A stretch of 64,000 bases of DNA from Desmodus rotundus (taxonomy: Eukaryota > Chordata > Mammalia > Chiroptera > Phyllostomidae): positions 15,506,934-15,570,933 of the forward strand of contig NC_071398.1 of assembly GCF_022682495.2 (NCBI RefSeq). Direction: 5' to 3'. Under the pieces are notes generated by a model that saw nothing but the letters and a program-made list of their open reading frames with translations, had not been told where the DNA came from and did no database searches. Both the position numbers and the translations under genes were made by a program. Below are positions 35,055 through 43,913 of the stretch, in pieces. Position 1 is the first letter of the stretch. Every line of letters begins with the position of its first letter.

Positions 35055-35350
35055 AGCACTGTCCAGTAGAAATATGTGAGTTATAATGTAAGCTACATAT
35101 ATAATTATAAACTTTCTAGTAGACACATTAAACAAGTGAAAAGAAACAAATGAAATGAATTTTCATAATATATTTAATTTTACCCAATATATCTAAAGTA
35201 TTATTTCAACCTATAAGCAATATTAACATTATTATTTTTTCATATTGATTTTTCAAAATCTGGTGCATATTTTATACTTACAGCACATCCCAATTCAGAC
35301 CAGCCACGTTCTAGGTGTTCAATAGCCACACGTGGCTACTATATTGGACA
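35055..35350 (+). mobile_element. hAT-like non-autonomous DNA transposon (long copy)
   Basis: About 295 bp with short inverted ends: GCACTGTCCAGTAGAAATAT at the left and GGCTACTATATTGGACAAC at the right. The interior is AT-rich with TTTAATTTTACCCAATATAT and a terminal ATAGCCACACGTGGCTAC block. It belongs to a common mammalian MITE-like family. A shortened relative lies at 21,892-22,030. There is no transposase. Confidence 0.75.
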
Positions 35351-35509
35351 ACATGGATATATATAAATGGACGTTCTCCTTTCCCTATTTCATCTATTAT
35401 TTATTTCTATTTCAGCTTTATGTTTGAGTTTTGCATTATGATTGAGTCAGATAAATCTATGTTAGTGGAAAGATGTCCTTTGGACAATTTAATGAACAGA
35501 GCAGCAGGT

Positions 35510-35645
35510 TAGGACAGTGAAAGAACAAGTGCTAGGAGTCATCATACCTGGGTTCTAGTCCCCATCTTTCCCACTAACTGGGGTTCTGGCCAGAGGCAAC
35601 CCTCAACTTCCCTCAGCTCTTTCCTTATGTTAAAATAGTTGATGG
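35510..35645 (+). repeat. MIR SINE
   Basis: GTCATCATACCTGGGTTCTA, CCCACTAACTGGGGTTCTGG, AACTTCCCTCAGCTCTTTCC: sense MIR 5' half. Confidence 0.7.
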
Positions 35646-35649
35646 TTTA

Positions 35650-36395
35650 TGATTATTATGGTTCTTTCCACTTCTAAAAAGTCTGCTGACTTCAAATACC
35701 CTTTTCAGAGCTGTGGCATCTCCTCCCACTTTCCACTTAAGATTTCCGTATGACAGGGCTTATCCCAAATTGGATTGGGTTCCTTGTGCCCAGTTGTATG
35801 CCTGACACATTGCAGGCACAAGGAGAAATGAAAATCCAGTTCTTTGAGGGACCCCTAGGCCTTCTGGGTTTTGCCAGAATAACTATAGCAGCCTTATCAA
35901 TTAATTACACTTTTATATCCTTTCTCATATTGGCCTAAAATCTTGACAACCCAAGCTTTCTGAAGGGTTATAGCCAGGATTCAAAATCATTTCCTGATCT
36001 TGTTAGTAAAGAAGATAGTGTTCAGCTGTAGGCGCAGCTGCTTAGAGACCCCTACACATGGCCTCCCTCTTATTACATGCTGTTCTGATGCTGAGGAGAG
36101 TTAATTAATGACTTTAAATAAGAAAACAATCAAATCTGTCTGCGGTCATATGAGTCAGAGCAGACCCAGATGGGGAGCCAGGTCTTTGGCCTCCAAGTAC
36201 CCTCGGGAAAAGTAATAGCAGCCTTTACTCCATGTGTCAGAGCCCTGCAAACCCCAAGCCTAGAAGGGGAAAGAATCACTCTAGATGGATTGGAGACCCA
36301 GCTTGATGTGAGGCATTTTCATAAAAGGTGAGGCCCCCTATCTGCATGTTGTGCAGATTGGGGTCTAGGAAGAGGAGAAAAAGCATGAGTCTATT
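35650..36395. other. Unique non-coding stretch
   Basis: No gene. The 36,080-36,150 segment (AGTTAATTAATGACTTTAAA core) could be regulatory. Confidence 0.3.
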
Positions 36396-36411
36396 CCTCT
36401 CTATTTTCTTT

Positions 36412-36586
36412 TCAGAAATGGAGAGAAACATCAATATGTGAGAGAAACATCAGTTGGATGCCTCTCACATGCCCCCAATCAGGGACCTGGCCTGCAACCC
36501 AGGCATGAGCCCTGACTGGGAATCGAACTGGCAACCTTTTGATTCACAGGCTGGAACTCAATCCACTGAGCCACACCAGCCATGGC
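36412..36586 (-). mobile_element. Ves SINE, short-tailed, with perfect 16-bp TSD
   Basis: The antisense Ves body, CCCCAATCAGGGACCTGGCC through CCACTGAGCCACACCAGCCA, is flanked by a perfect 16-bp duplication CCTCTCTATTTTCTTT (36,396-36,411 and 36,587-36,602). The A-rich tail is nearly absent and the GAGAGAAACATCA block is partly duplicated. The perfect TSD suggests a relatively young insertion. Confidence 0.95.
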
Positions 36587-36604
36587 CCTCTCTATTTTCT
36601 TTAG

Positions 36605-37230
36605 ATATCCAAACCTACAGCTACTGAATGGAGAGTTCTCAGGCACAGGCCCCTCGTATGACATAGGGGTGTGGATGTGATGCTTCCCCAAGATTAGTTG
36701 AGGCTAACAACAGTGAAAACTTTTATTTTGCTATTAGAGGCTTTGCTGTAAAAACCTGAGAGTGGGAATAGGTGGAAGAACCCTTTTAACAATATCCAAG
36801 TGTCCTCAACACTGGAACAGGATGCTAGAAAATAAAGATAAGCCCTCCTTTTTTTTTTTTCTGTATATATACCCTCTCAAATAATAACAGCCTCCTCATG
36901 TTTTTTTCCATTTTTGCAGATTATTAAAACACAATTTGTTGCCATTCAGGCTTGGCTCCCTGTGAAATTGTTCCACTCTGGAAAGAGAACCCTGGGCTAC
37001 TGGCCATGAGGGTCATTACACTTTCCTTTCCTCTTCCTTGGTAATCAATTTCAGGTAACAAGGCTTTTGTCAGGATAATATGTAAAGTATGTGGTAATAG
37101 TCTTTGATGAATTTGAAAGGACTTTTTTGTGGTTTACGTCTGAATCTTAGTTGGTCCCCCACCCCATTCCTCTAAAATGTGGTTAGAATCTCATATAGGA
37201 TACCTCTACTTCAATTTCTCTTCTACATTA
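36605..37230. other. Unique non-coding stretch
   Basis: AT-rich DNA with a T run near 36,850. No gene or repeat is identified. Confidence 0.35.
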
Positions 37231-37234
37231 GTGG

Positions 37235-37450
37235 TAGGGAAAGTCAGTGGTAAGAAGGAGGCTCTGCAGTTCAAGTGACCCAGGTTGGAACCTAAACCGT
37301 ATCCCTTCTGATCTGTGTGACCGTGGGCAAGCCCCTTTCCTCTCAAAGCTTCATTTCCTTATCTTGAGAGTGGGAATAACCCCACCACCTATCTCATAGG
37401 ACTGTGAGGATTAAGTACATTCTTTCATGTGAAGAGCTTGACTCAGAAAC
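37235..37450 (+). repeat. MIR SINE, near full length
   Basis: TGGTAAGAAGGAGGCTCTGC, GTGACCCAGGTTGGAACCTA, TGTGTGACCGTGGGCAAGCC, CTTATCTTGAGAGTGGGAAT, GGACTGTGAGGATTAAGTAC. Confidence 0.9.
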
Positions 37451-39829
37451 GTTTCTTCTTCTTACAAGCTCATAATTCTTTAAATAGAGATTGCCAATGG
37501 GTTCGTTCAAAGTGATGCAGTAAAAGCCTCTACAGCTCCGTTTTCTCTTGTTGCATTATGTGATGAGCTTTGGGGAAATCTTCACAGAGGCTGTAGTCCT
37601 CAAAGCTTACTTCTGTTCCACACCCTAGAATCCTCCCTTCCCAAGAGCGAGGCTGACGCCGGTGTGCAGAACCTTGGACAGCTCCGCTCCTTCGCGACTG
37701 CTCTCTGCCTGAGGGAGCAGAACGGAGATTTTCCCCAGAAAGGCTGTGCTAGTGTGGGGGTTTGGGAGTCGCAAGGGCTGCAGCCTTACTCCCGGCATGC
37801 ATGACACTTGCATTCTTCAATATGGGCAGCCTTCCTGGAAAATTCTGAGGAACCTCTCCTCAGAAACCAACAAAGTCTACCCATAAGCATTGCTACCGAA
37901 TCTTCAGTCCCTTTCTTCTCTTAAGAACTCCAAGGATTTTTTTTTTTTTTGATCCCAAGAACAGAACCACCACCCACATCTTCCTCTATCTGCTGATACT
38001 TAATTGTTTGGCTTTGGTACAGGATTAAACATTCCTGATTAACTTCAAGTGAAAGTAATAATATGTGAGCATGAAGAAAGGTTTTACAAGACAAAAAGAT
38101 TCGGGTATAAATTAAAACAAACATGAAATAACGTTATTGCCTGTAGGTGATACTGAGCATCATTGTCTAATCAGAATAAGCAGGTGGTTCAATTTAAGCA
38201 GGTCGCTTTTCACTCTCCAATGCAGAACACAACACAGCACACACGTGCAGTCACCTTCTGAACAGGGGAGGGAGATATTAAGTCCTATTTTTACTTTATG
38301 ATACTGAGTCACATAGTTCAATGCAAATCACATGGATGCCAAAGTAAGAACAATACCAGGTATTTAAATACCTCCTTCCCTTTGAGGAGCTTGAAAGATT
38401 TTGTGGCTGCATGAAATGCCTTTCCAGAAACTCCAGGAGAAGAGATACTGTCACCAGGTGGGCATTTAAGACTGAGCTCATCTCATCCATTTTCCCTGTT
38501 CCCATCATTAGACCTGGAAGAGCCAGTTTCCAGCTCTTTGTATTTAGCAATAGCCTCCTGATTTCTGCATTTTCTGGGCCACATTGATGATGAGGAAAAG
38601 AAAGCTATGCTTAAAAAATATGTTATTGATTAATAATGGGAACAGAAGAGGATGAAAGTGGAATAGAAAAAAAAGGAGAAAGAATCACAAAGTGAGAGGA
38701 TGAAGCAGGAAAAATGCTTAAACCTCCCCGATCTTCACAAATGTTTTCTATGCATTTTCCTTTTAAATGTGTTCGATACCCACCCCCAACTGGATGGAAA
38801 CTCGAACAAAGGCCTTTATTTAGGCCCTCTTTAAATACTTCCCTAGGGGTGAGGACAGTGGCAGTCCCACTGCCTGAATTAGCTTGAAGGAACTTCAGAC
38901 AAGAACATCAATTTGGGACTCCAAAGTCAGACAGGGAACCCCCAAAGGGAAGGGTTTGTGGTTTCACCGGCAATGCTCAAACCCACCCTGAGTCTTCACA
39001 CCTGGGGGAGTGTTCATTGGCTGCTGAATTTCAGCTTGTTTTAACTTCTGCCCAGCAGAGGTCGCTGTGGATACTGGCGGTGGATAGTTGTGGAGACTGC
39101 ACCTGGCAGGGCTGGGCTAGGTGGTGACTCCTTAGTCTGGTAACCGCTCTTCTTGTGGTTCCACTGGGAAGGGGGTTTCAGGTAGGGATTATTCCGAAGC
39201 CACATAGCACCTTTGCCATGAAGGTGCGATGCAACTGAGGTCACTCGCTGGAAGTGGGCAGGCCTGGGAGGGCTGTTTTCATTCTCTAGGGGTGTCTACC
39301 CATAGAAGCATCTCTGTGTCACATTAGTGCCCTCTCCCTGAGTGTACCTGGTATTACTGAGGGGCCAGCTGTCACCGAGCAGCAACTCCAGCCCCACGGC
39401 CCTTCCAGACGTGGAGACCAAAGTGACAAAAGTTGCCTTGCCCACAATCTTGTGCACATCCATGAGAAACTCTATTGATGGGCCACCCCGTAAAGCACCA
39501 CTTGGAAGCCTGTGGTGGTGGGGGGCGATTGCAGAATTCTGGTCCTGAGCCTGAATATTCTGAGGGATGGAAAGGGCAGGGCTCTGGTGAGGATGTTAGG
39601 TTCAGACCTGAGTCTGCAGAAGGGCTGAAGAGAGTACCACATGTATGTGAGGTCCTGCTTTCTGGTTCACATCCAGGCATGCAGGCTAGGCCCAAGGTGG
39701 CCTGAAGCTACCTCCACCCTGAGGACATCCACTTGGACCCTAGTTCATTACTGTGGCTTGAGAGTGGAAGCGGAGACTACCCTGCATGCATCCCCACCCC
39801 TAACATCCAAGGCCATCAGCAAGTGGTTC

Positions 39830-39985
39830 CTGTTCTCACACGCACACCGCCAGGTGCCCAAGCTCACCATGACACACACGAACTCATTTCACATTCATTT
39901 TCACATTCACCTAGTCATACACATTCACATACACTTTGACCCATGCAAACACAGTGTGACACACACAAACACACTCAAACCCGGA
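39830..39985 (+). repeat. Degenerate CA/CACATT-rich simple tract
   Basis: Imperfect CACACA and CATTCACATT units over about 155 bp. One frame reads as alternating His-Ile/His-Thr. It is decayed microsatellite, not a histidine-rich protein. Confidence 0.65.
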
Positions 39986-40300
39986 AACCAAATTGGACTT
40001 AGCATGGCTGATGGCGATGTTGGGCAAGGGGTGTGCGGTCAGGATGCCCCTTCGGGCTCTGGCCCACTCAGGACTCCTGTGGGCCCCTCCCCTCGAGGCA
40101 GAGTCCCCCAGCTGTCCACATCCTTGTGGTCACATGTCTTGAATGCCCCCCAGAAGGGGCAGTGGCTACCATCGCACACATGGCGTCTGCTTGCTGGGCT
40201 GGCAGTGGGGGTGGGGGAGTTGGGGGGAGTACGGGGAAGAAGAGTGCGGGGCATAGAGCCCTGCCCGGACTTAACCACCTTCCTTTCTTGGGATTCCCTG

Positions 40301-40323
40301 CCCCCCCCCACCCCCCCCCCCCC
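40301..40323 (+). repeat. C-rich homopolymeric tract
   Basis: C9-A-C13. It marks the left edge of the CpG island. Confidence 0.95.
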
Positions 40324-40772
40324 GACTTAGCCGCCTCCTCTCTTGGGATTTTCCATCTCTGCTCACGCGGGGCCACGAGGAGCGAGGGCGCTTTGTCTCC
40401 CACCCGGCATCTGACATGTTTCCGCGGAAGCTCCCCGCGCCGCGCCCGAAACCCCCCCTTCTCCTAGCCGCGCCCCCCGCTCAGCCCTTGGCGCAGGCCC
40501 ACCAGTGCGGCTACAGCCGCTTTGTCCTCCCGCAGATGCCAGGGGGAGAGCGAAAGCCCCGCACCTGGAGCGGCTGCTGTGTGGCCCGGACACAGGTCTG
40601 GGCGGCCCGATTTGGGGTGCACCCCGCGCCGAGTGGAGTAGCCCCAAAGGTCTGTGGGCACGGGCGTGTCTGTCCAGAGCTCTGGGGTGCTTGAGAAGGG
40701 ACCACCCTCTTCCGCTCCGCACCTGTCCACCCGGCTCTGTCTCCCCTCTGCGGTGCAGGATCCCGGGTCCCC

Positions 40773-40792
40773 GGGGCGGGGCGGGGCGGGGC
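40773..40792 (+). promoter_or_regulatory. Four tandem GC boxes (Sp1-type), G4-capable
   Basis: (GGGGC)4 without interruption. It gives overlapping Sp1/KLF sites and a minimal quadruplex motif inside the CpG island. Confidence 0.85.
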
Positions 40793-41027
40793 AGTCATTT
40801 CGACTTATTGTCCCTGGCCTGGATCCAGGTGGCAATGGCCTAGGAGATACGACCTGCGAGGGGAGAGGTTGAGAGGGGAACCCTCAATCCCTCTTACTTT
40901 CCCCCATGGCACCACCCAGGCCACTGAGTCCTTAGGCGCGGGGCCGAGCGTGGAGGACCCAGAGAATCGAGAATCCTCGGTGCTTTCCTGTACTCAGGAC
41001 TCCAAGCAGGTGGAGAGGGTCTCGTGG

Positions 41028-41049
41028 CCTTTGCCTTTGCCTTTGCCTT
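41028..41049 (+). repeat. (CCTTTG)n hexamer repeat
   Basis: About 3.7 perfect CCTTTG units inside the CpG island. Confidence 0.9.
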
Positions 41050-41685
41050 CTACGCCCCAATCCCCTCCTACCCCCAAATCTAGGCGGGTCCAAGTGAGAG
41101 TGGGGAGAGTCCCCTGTCTCCATCTACCTCCTGCCCCCCTCTTCACAAAACCCCAGGCTTCGGGGAAAAGGGTGGGCACGAGAAAGGGGCGTCCTGATCT
41201 TCCAAACAGCCCTTCCTCAATGACCCCGGGAGTGTCTGAGCAGAAGGCGGCGTCCTGTGGTCTCATCCAGGCCCCCTTAGCAACCTCAAGCAGCCGAGGT
41301 ATTGTGGGGAAGGGTCCTCTGCTTCGGAACCTTTCAACCATCCTATTCTCAATAATCCAAGCAGCTGCGACTTCAGACCTGGGAGAGGGAAGCTCCAAGC
41401 TCTTAACGCCCTCTCCGGAGAGATGGGGCGGGGAGTGGTCCCCCAGACCTCGTTCCTCACACTCAAGAGCCCCCTCTACCATAAAACAAAAACGAACCCA
41501 AGCTGCTCCAACCTCAGGCGCCTGGCCACAGGGAGGCGGGCGAGGAGTCAGCCAGCGGCTCCCCGGGACAGATGGTCTTGAGGGCGGTGAGGACAGGTCC
41601 CATCAACTCCCCAGGCACCCCCACTCAACCTCACGCCGGCTCCCTCCCTCCCCAATAAAACAAAAGCGAATTCAGCAGCACTGAC

Positions 41686-41880
41686 CTCAGAGAGGCGGGA
41701 GAGCGCCCAGCCCCAGGCAGCGCACCCAGGTCTTCCGGACTCCTCACGGCCCTGCCTTCCCGATGCTCGTTCTCCCGGCAGCGGCGCAGCTGCAGCAGCG
41801 GCAGAAGCAGCAGCAGCGGCAGCAGCAGCAGTTACCGCGGCTCCCTTGTCCAGAGCCTCCCTCGGACTCAGCACCTGGAG
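41686..41880 (-). other. Candidate 5' non-coding exon of a leftward gene
   Basis: On the minus strand, the sequence downstream of the two CCAAT boxes runs through a GCU/GCC-type repeat to a good 5' splice site, CTCTCTGAG|GTCAGT, with the exon end at 41,686. The CCAAT boxes lie roughly 60-100 bp upstream of the proposed start near 41,850-41,880, the usual distance. No convincing start codon is followed by a conserved reading frame, so it is most simply 5' UTR. The exact transcription start is unknown and the gene is not identified. Confidence 0.35.
41786..41831 (+). repeat. CAG/CGG trinucleotide repeat in CpG island
   Basis: About 15 triplets of CAG with interspersed CTG, CGG and AAG. It reads as CTG/CCG-type repeat on the minus strand, where it would lie in the 5' UTR of the leftward transcript. 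On the plus strand it falls in a 57-codon open frame (41,763-41,936) as a Gln-rich block. The interruptions should stabilise it. Confidence 0.9.
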
Positions 41881-41936
41881 AGGCGAACAGCTCCGCGCCT
41901 CATTCTGCTGACCCCGCCTCCTGTGAGCTGCTGTAG

Positions 41937-41941
41937 CCAAT
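41937..41941 (+). promoter_or_regulatory. CCAAT box (forward)
   Basis: AGCCAATGG matches the NF-Y site consensus with preferred flanks. It is 36 bp from an inverted partner. Confidence 0.7.
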
Positions 41942-41972
41942 GGCGACCCGGGCCCTGCCCAGGAGGCCGCCC

Positions 41973-41977
41973 ATTGG
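41973..41977 (-). promoter_or_regulatory. CCAAT box (reverse)
   Basis: CCCATTGGGGG holds ATTGG, the NF-Y core on the minus strand. Paired NF-Y sites in opposite orientation are common in divergent promoters. Confidence 0.65.
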
Positions 41978-42072
41978 GGGGCCACCTTCCCCTCACCCTT
42001 CGGCCCCGCCCGCGAGTTCTTTGGTCTCTCAGTCAAGACCGCATACCCCCCAGAGACAGCCGGCGTTTTCGC

Positions 42073-42097
42073 ACATCCTTCTGGAACTTGTAGTCCT
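42073..42097 (-). promoter_or_regulatory. ZNF143/THAP11-type motif (SBS), minus strand
   Basis: The minus strand reads ACTACAAGTTCCAGAAGGAT then GTGCG, against the recalled consensus ACTACAATTCCCAGAATGCA. The diagnostic ACTACAA and CCAGAA blocks are kept. It lies between the two proposed transcription starts. Confidence 0.55.
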
Positions 42098-42144
42098 TTA
42101 AGGACGTGGAGTGAGCTCTTGCTGCAGGAAGGTAACCAGAGATG

Positions 42145-42167
42145 GACTGCATTTTCCAGGGTGCATT
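42145..42167 (+). promoter_or_regulatory. ZNF143/THAP11-type motif (SBS), plus strand
   Basis: ACTGCATTTTCCAGGGTGCA then TTG matches the recalled consensus ACTACAATTCCCAGAATGCA then TTG, including the TGCATTG 3' half. It faces away from the first motif, about 48 bp downstream, so the two could serve divergent starts. Confidence 0.65.
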
Positions 42168-42417
42168 GAAAAAACCGGGGCGCTGAGGAGGGCGGGAGGA
42201 CTGTTTCCATAGCAAAGGCGGCTGGTTGTGGATGGCTGACGGAGAAATGGGGCAGGCCGCTGGACCTCGAAGGATTGAGCATGACTTCGGGCAGCCTCTT
42301 GGGAGGGCGTTTGGATTCTTTTTTTTCTCCTTGGCCCCCCACCTTGGGATTCTGGGCCTCGGTTTTCCTATCTGAGAAGAGGGCGTGAAGCCGTCCCTCC
42401 GCCCACACTCCTCCGGG

Positions 42418-42460
42418 ATGGGCAAACCCAGGGCGAGTGGCTTTGGTTTGCCCAACAAAG
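42418..42460 (+). CDS. Candidate first coding exon of a rightward gene (partial)
   Basis: An ATG in the context CCGGGATGG opens a 14-codon frame reading MGKPRASGFGLPNK plus one base. It ends exactly at a strong 5' splice site, CAAAG|GTGAGAG. It lies about 250 bp downstream of the plus-strand ZNF143-like motif, the expected place for a first exon. An upstream ATG at 42,232 opens a 47-codon frame (MADGEMGQAAGP...) that ends at 42,375 in another frame, so it would act as a uORF. I do not recognise the peptide. Read without splicing, the frame stops after 39 codons. Support is only positional and from the splice signal. Confidence 0.25.
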
Positions 42461-42600
42461 GTGAGAGAGGACGGAGGCGAGCTTCCCACTGCATTCTGAA
42501 CTTTATCCCTTCATTTTTGCCCCCCATCTTGTCATAGAGGAGTGCATTAATTTTTTTATCATATACATAACCTGTGGGCCAAGGTCTTCCCATCCCGACT

Positions 42601-42623
42601 CCCCCCCCGCCCCCCCCCCCCCC
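42601..42623 (+). repeat. C-rich homopolymeric tract
   Basis: C8-G-C14, just right of the CpG island. It mirrors the C tract on the island's left edge. Confidence 0.95.
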
Positions 42624-42659
42624 GAGTTCTGCCCTCCTTCACACCTCTCTCGGATACCG

Positions 42660-43245
42660 CAGTGCTTCTCCTGCTTAAAACCCTTCACAGGCTTCCCATT
42701 GCCTCAGGAATTAAGCCCACACTTCTCGACATCGTTTGACAAACCCTTCAAGATCTGGACTCCACCTTCTCTTTTGGTGGTCTCCCATCCAAGAACTAAC
42801 CAGGCCCTACCCCACTTAGCTTCCGAGATCAGGCGGATTCAGGGTAATATGGCCTTACACGCTGATGGCAGCCAGGACTCCACCTTCTTGCAACACTGAA
42901 CCTCTTTGGAAGCTGGGAAGCCTTACTAATCTGTTTCTCTCACTCCCCTGGGTCCCTCCACCCTCCATTTAGCTAATTCCTTATACTTTTCAAGCCCCAG
43001 CCTGGGGCATGAAGCCTTCCTAGATGCTGGGATTCGTATTAGGTACCCCACCTTTTATGTTTGGGCAGCACCCTCTACTTCCCCTATTCTACTTGTGTGT
43101 GTAGGTAGCTATCTTCCACGTTAGATTATAAGATTCACAGAGCAGGGGCCATGTCTACATTATTCATACCTACAGTACAGTGCCTATAGTGTCTGGCACA
43201 TGTAGGCGCTCAATAGCTATTTGTTGAATTGAAAATGAATTGAAC
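42660..43245 (+). repeat. L2 LINE 3' region, interrupted by a 5S retropseudogene
   Basis: L2 blocks flank the insertion in order: CTCCTGCTTAAAACCCTTCA, CAGGCTTCCCATTGCCTCAG, CCTTCAAGATCTGGACTCCA, then after the insertion a CTCTTCC-type series, CATGAAGCCTTCCTAGATGC, TTAGATTATAAGATTCACAG, CAGTGCCTATAGTGTCTGGC and the tail GCGCTCAATAGCTATTTGTT. Confidence 0.85.
42771..42874 (-). pseudogene. 5S rRNA retropseudogene
   Basis: The minus strand from 42,860 downward matches 5S rRNA: GGCCATATTACCCTGAA, CTGATCTCGGAAGCTAAG, GGGCCTGGTTAGTTCTTGGA and TGGGAGACC. Relative to functional 5S, about ten bases are missing between TGAA(T/C)CCGCC and TGATCTCGG. The A-box region carries changes, and the 3' end is cut after GGGAGACCACC and followed by AAAAG. 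A perfect 14-bp target duplication GGACTCCACCTTCT flanks it (42,757-42,770 and 42,875-42,888), so it arrived by LINE-type retrotransposition. About 14 extra bases precede the 5S start. The internal deletion and lost 3' stem make it non-functional. Confidence 0.9.
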
Positions 43246-43249
43246 TTTA

Positions 43250-43785
43250 ATTGAATTTCACTCACGCCTCCATAATCTTGATTTCCTAAGGTCGGGCATT
43301 TTCTTATACTGGAAGTGTTCATGCTAGAGGGATCTTGAAGACATTTTTATGTCATTTATACAGTGGATTGGAATTTTGCCCGAATGCTTGGAGGGCCCTT
43401 CCAATCCTCTGACAAGTAGGGATTGAAAAATTCATGTCTATTATTTCTTGGAAGTTCTATGAATGTTCTCCTAAATGTCATCAGTTCTTCTTGTTCCTCT
43501 ATTTCTAGCTGATGGCCCATCTCCTTCATGCGTATAAATGCCCTACCCCCTACTCCCTTTCTGGGAAAGATCTTCTGGCCCTGAAGAAAACACAGTCTGC
43601 GATTCCTGCCCTTCTCTCAACCCCGTTTCAGCTTCATAGGGTGGTGATGTTCCATCTTGCTAGGTAGCACCTTTTCTGAATTTTTCCCCACTCAGGGCCC
43701 TGGTGTTGGCCAAATGGTCCAATTAATCCCACTCATGTGTCATATGTCACTTTAGACATTTTGGGTGTATTTCAACTAAAGCATT
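43250..43785. other. Non-coding stretch, unclassified
   Basis: AT-rich old sequence with no gene. It may include LINE debris, but I cannot assign it. Confidence 0.3.
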
Positions 43786-43786
43786 C

Positions 43787-43913
43787 TTGGGAGAATGCCT
43801 TAATAGATGAGAATAATTAATTCATGGCCAAGGAAGTAACCAGGGGGACTATTATCCTGAACTTGAATCAAATCAAAAAGAGCCTGAGCAAAAGCAATTC
43901 TGTCATCCTTGAG
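43787..43913 (+). repeat. Unclassified ~125-bp dispersed repeat, copy A
   Basis: Aligns at roughly three-quarters identity to 45,244-45,364. Shared blocks are TTGGGAGAAT, AATTATTCATG-like, GAAGTAAC, GGACTATTA(T/C)CCTGAAC and TGTCATCCTTGAG. Flanking sequence is unrelated. Confidence 0.65.

Larger units (their letters stand above)
37485..40325. other. Mostly unique sequence upstream of the CpG island
   Basis: Contains a small CpG cluster (37,640-37,800), a purine-rich stretch (about 38,640-38,720) and a degenerate CA/CAC-rich tract (about 39,830-39,985). It ends in a C-rich tract (40,301-40,323). I recognise no gene. Frames over the CA-rich tract encode His/Thr-rich low complexity. Confidence 0.4.
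40330..42060. promoter_or_regulatory. CpG island with probable divergent promoter
   Basis: CpG becomes frequent from about 40,330 and stays so to about 42,060, against near-absence in the flanks. It contains four adjacent GC boxes (40,773-40,792), a CAG/CGG repeat (41,786-41,831), a forward CCAAT box (41,937-41,941) and a reverse CCAAT box (ATTGG, 41,973-41,977). GC boxes also occur near 41,911 and 42,003. This is housekeeping-type promoter architecture. The long open frames on both strands within it (up to 313 codons) follow from high GC and lack stop-rich codons. They are not evidence of coding. Confidence 0.85.

Noticed and set aside
39641..40330. 229-codon plus-strand frame with alternating His-Ile/His-Thr
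   Set aside because: The His-rich part is a decayed CA-rich microsatellite and the end is a poly-C tract.
40869..41684. 271-codon plus-strand open frame
   Set aside because: Pro/Ser/Arg-rich CpG-island composition, overlapped by antisense frames and by the hexamer repeat and tandem duplication. No domain.
41548..42489. 313-codon minus-strand open frame across the CpG island, with poly-Ala
   Set aside because: It crosses the proposed promoter, both CCAAT boxes and the trinucleotide repeat. Its length follows from GC-rich, stop-poor sequence, and no domain is recognisable.
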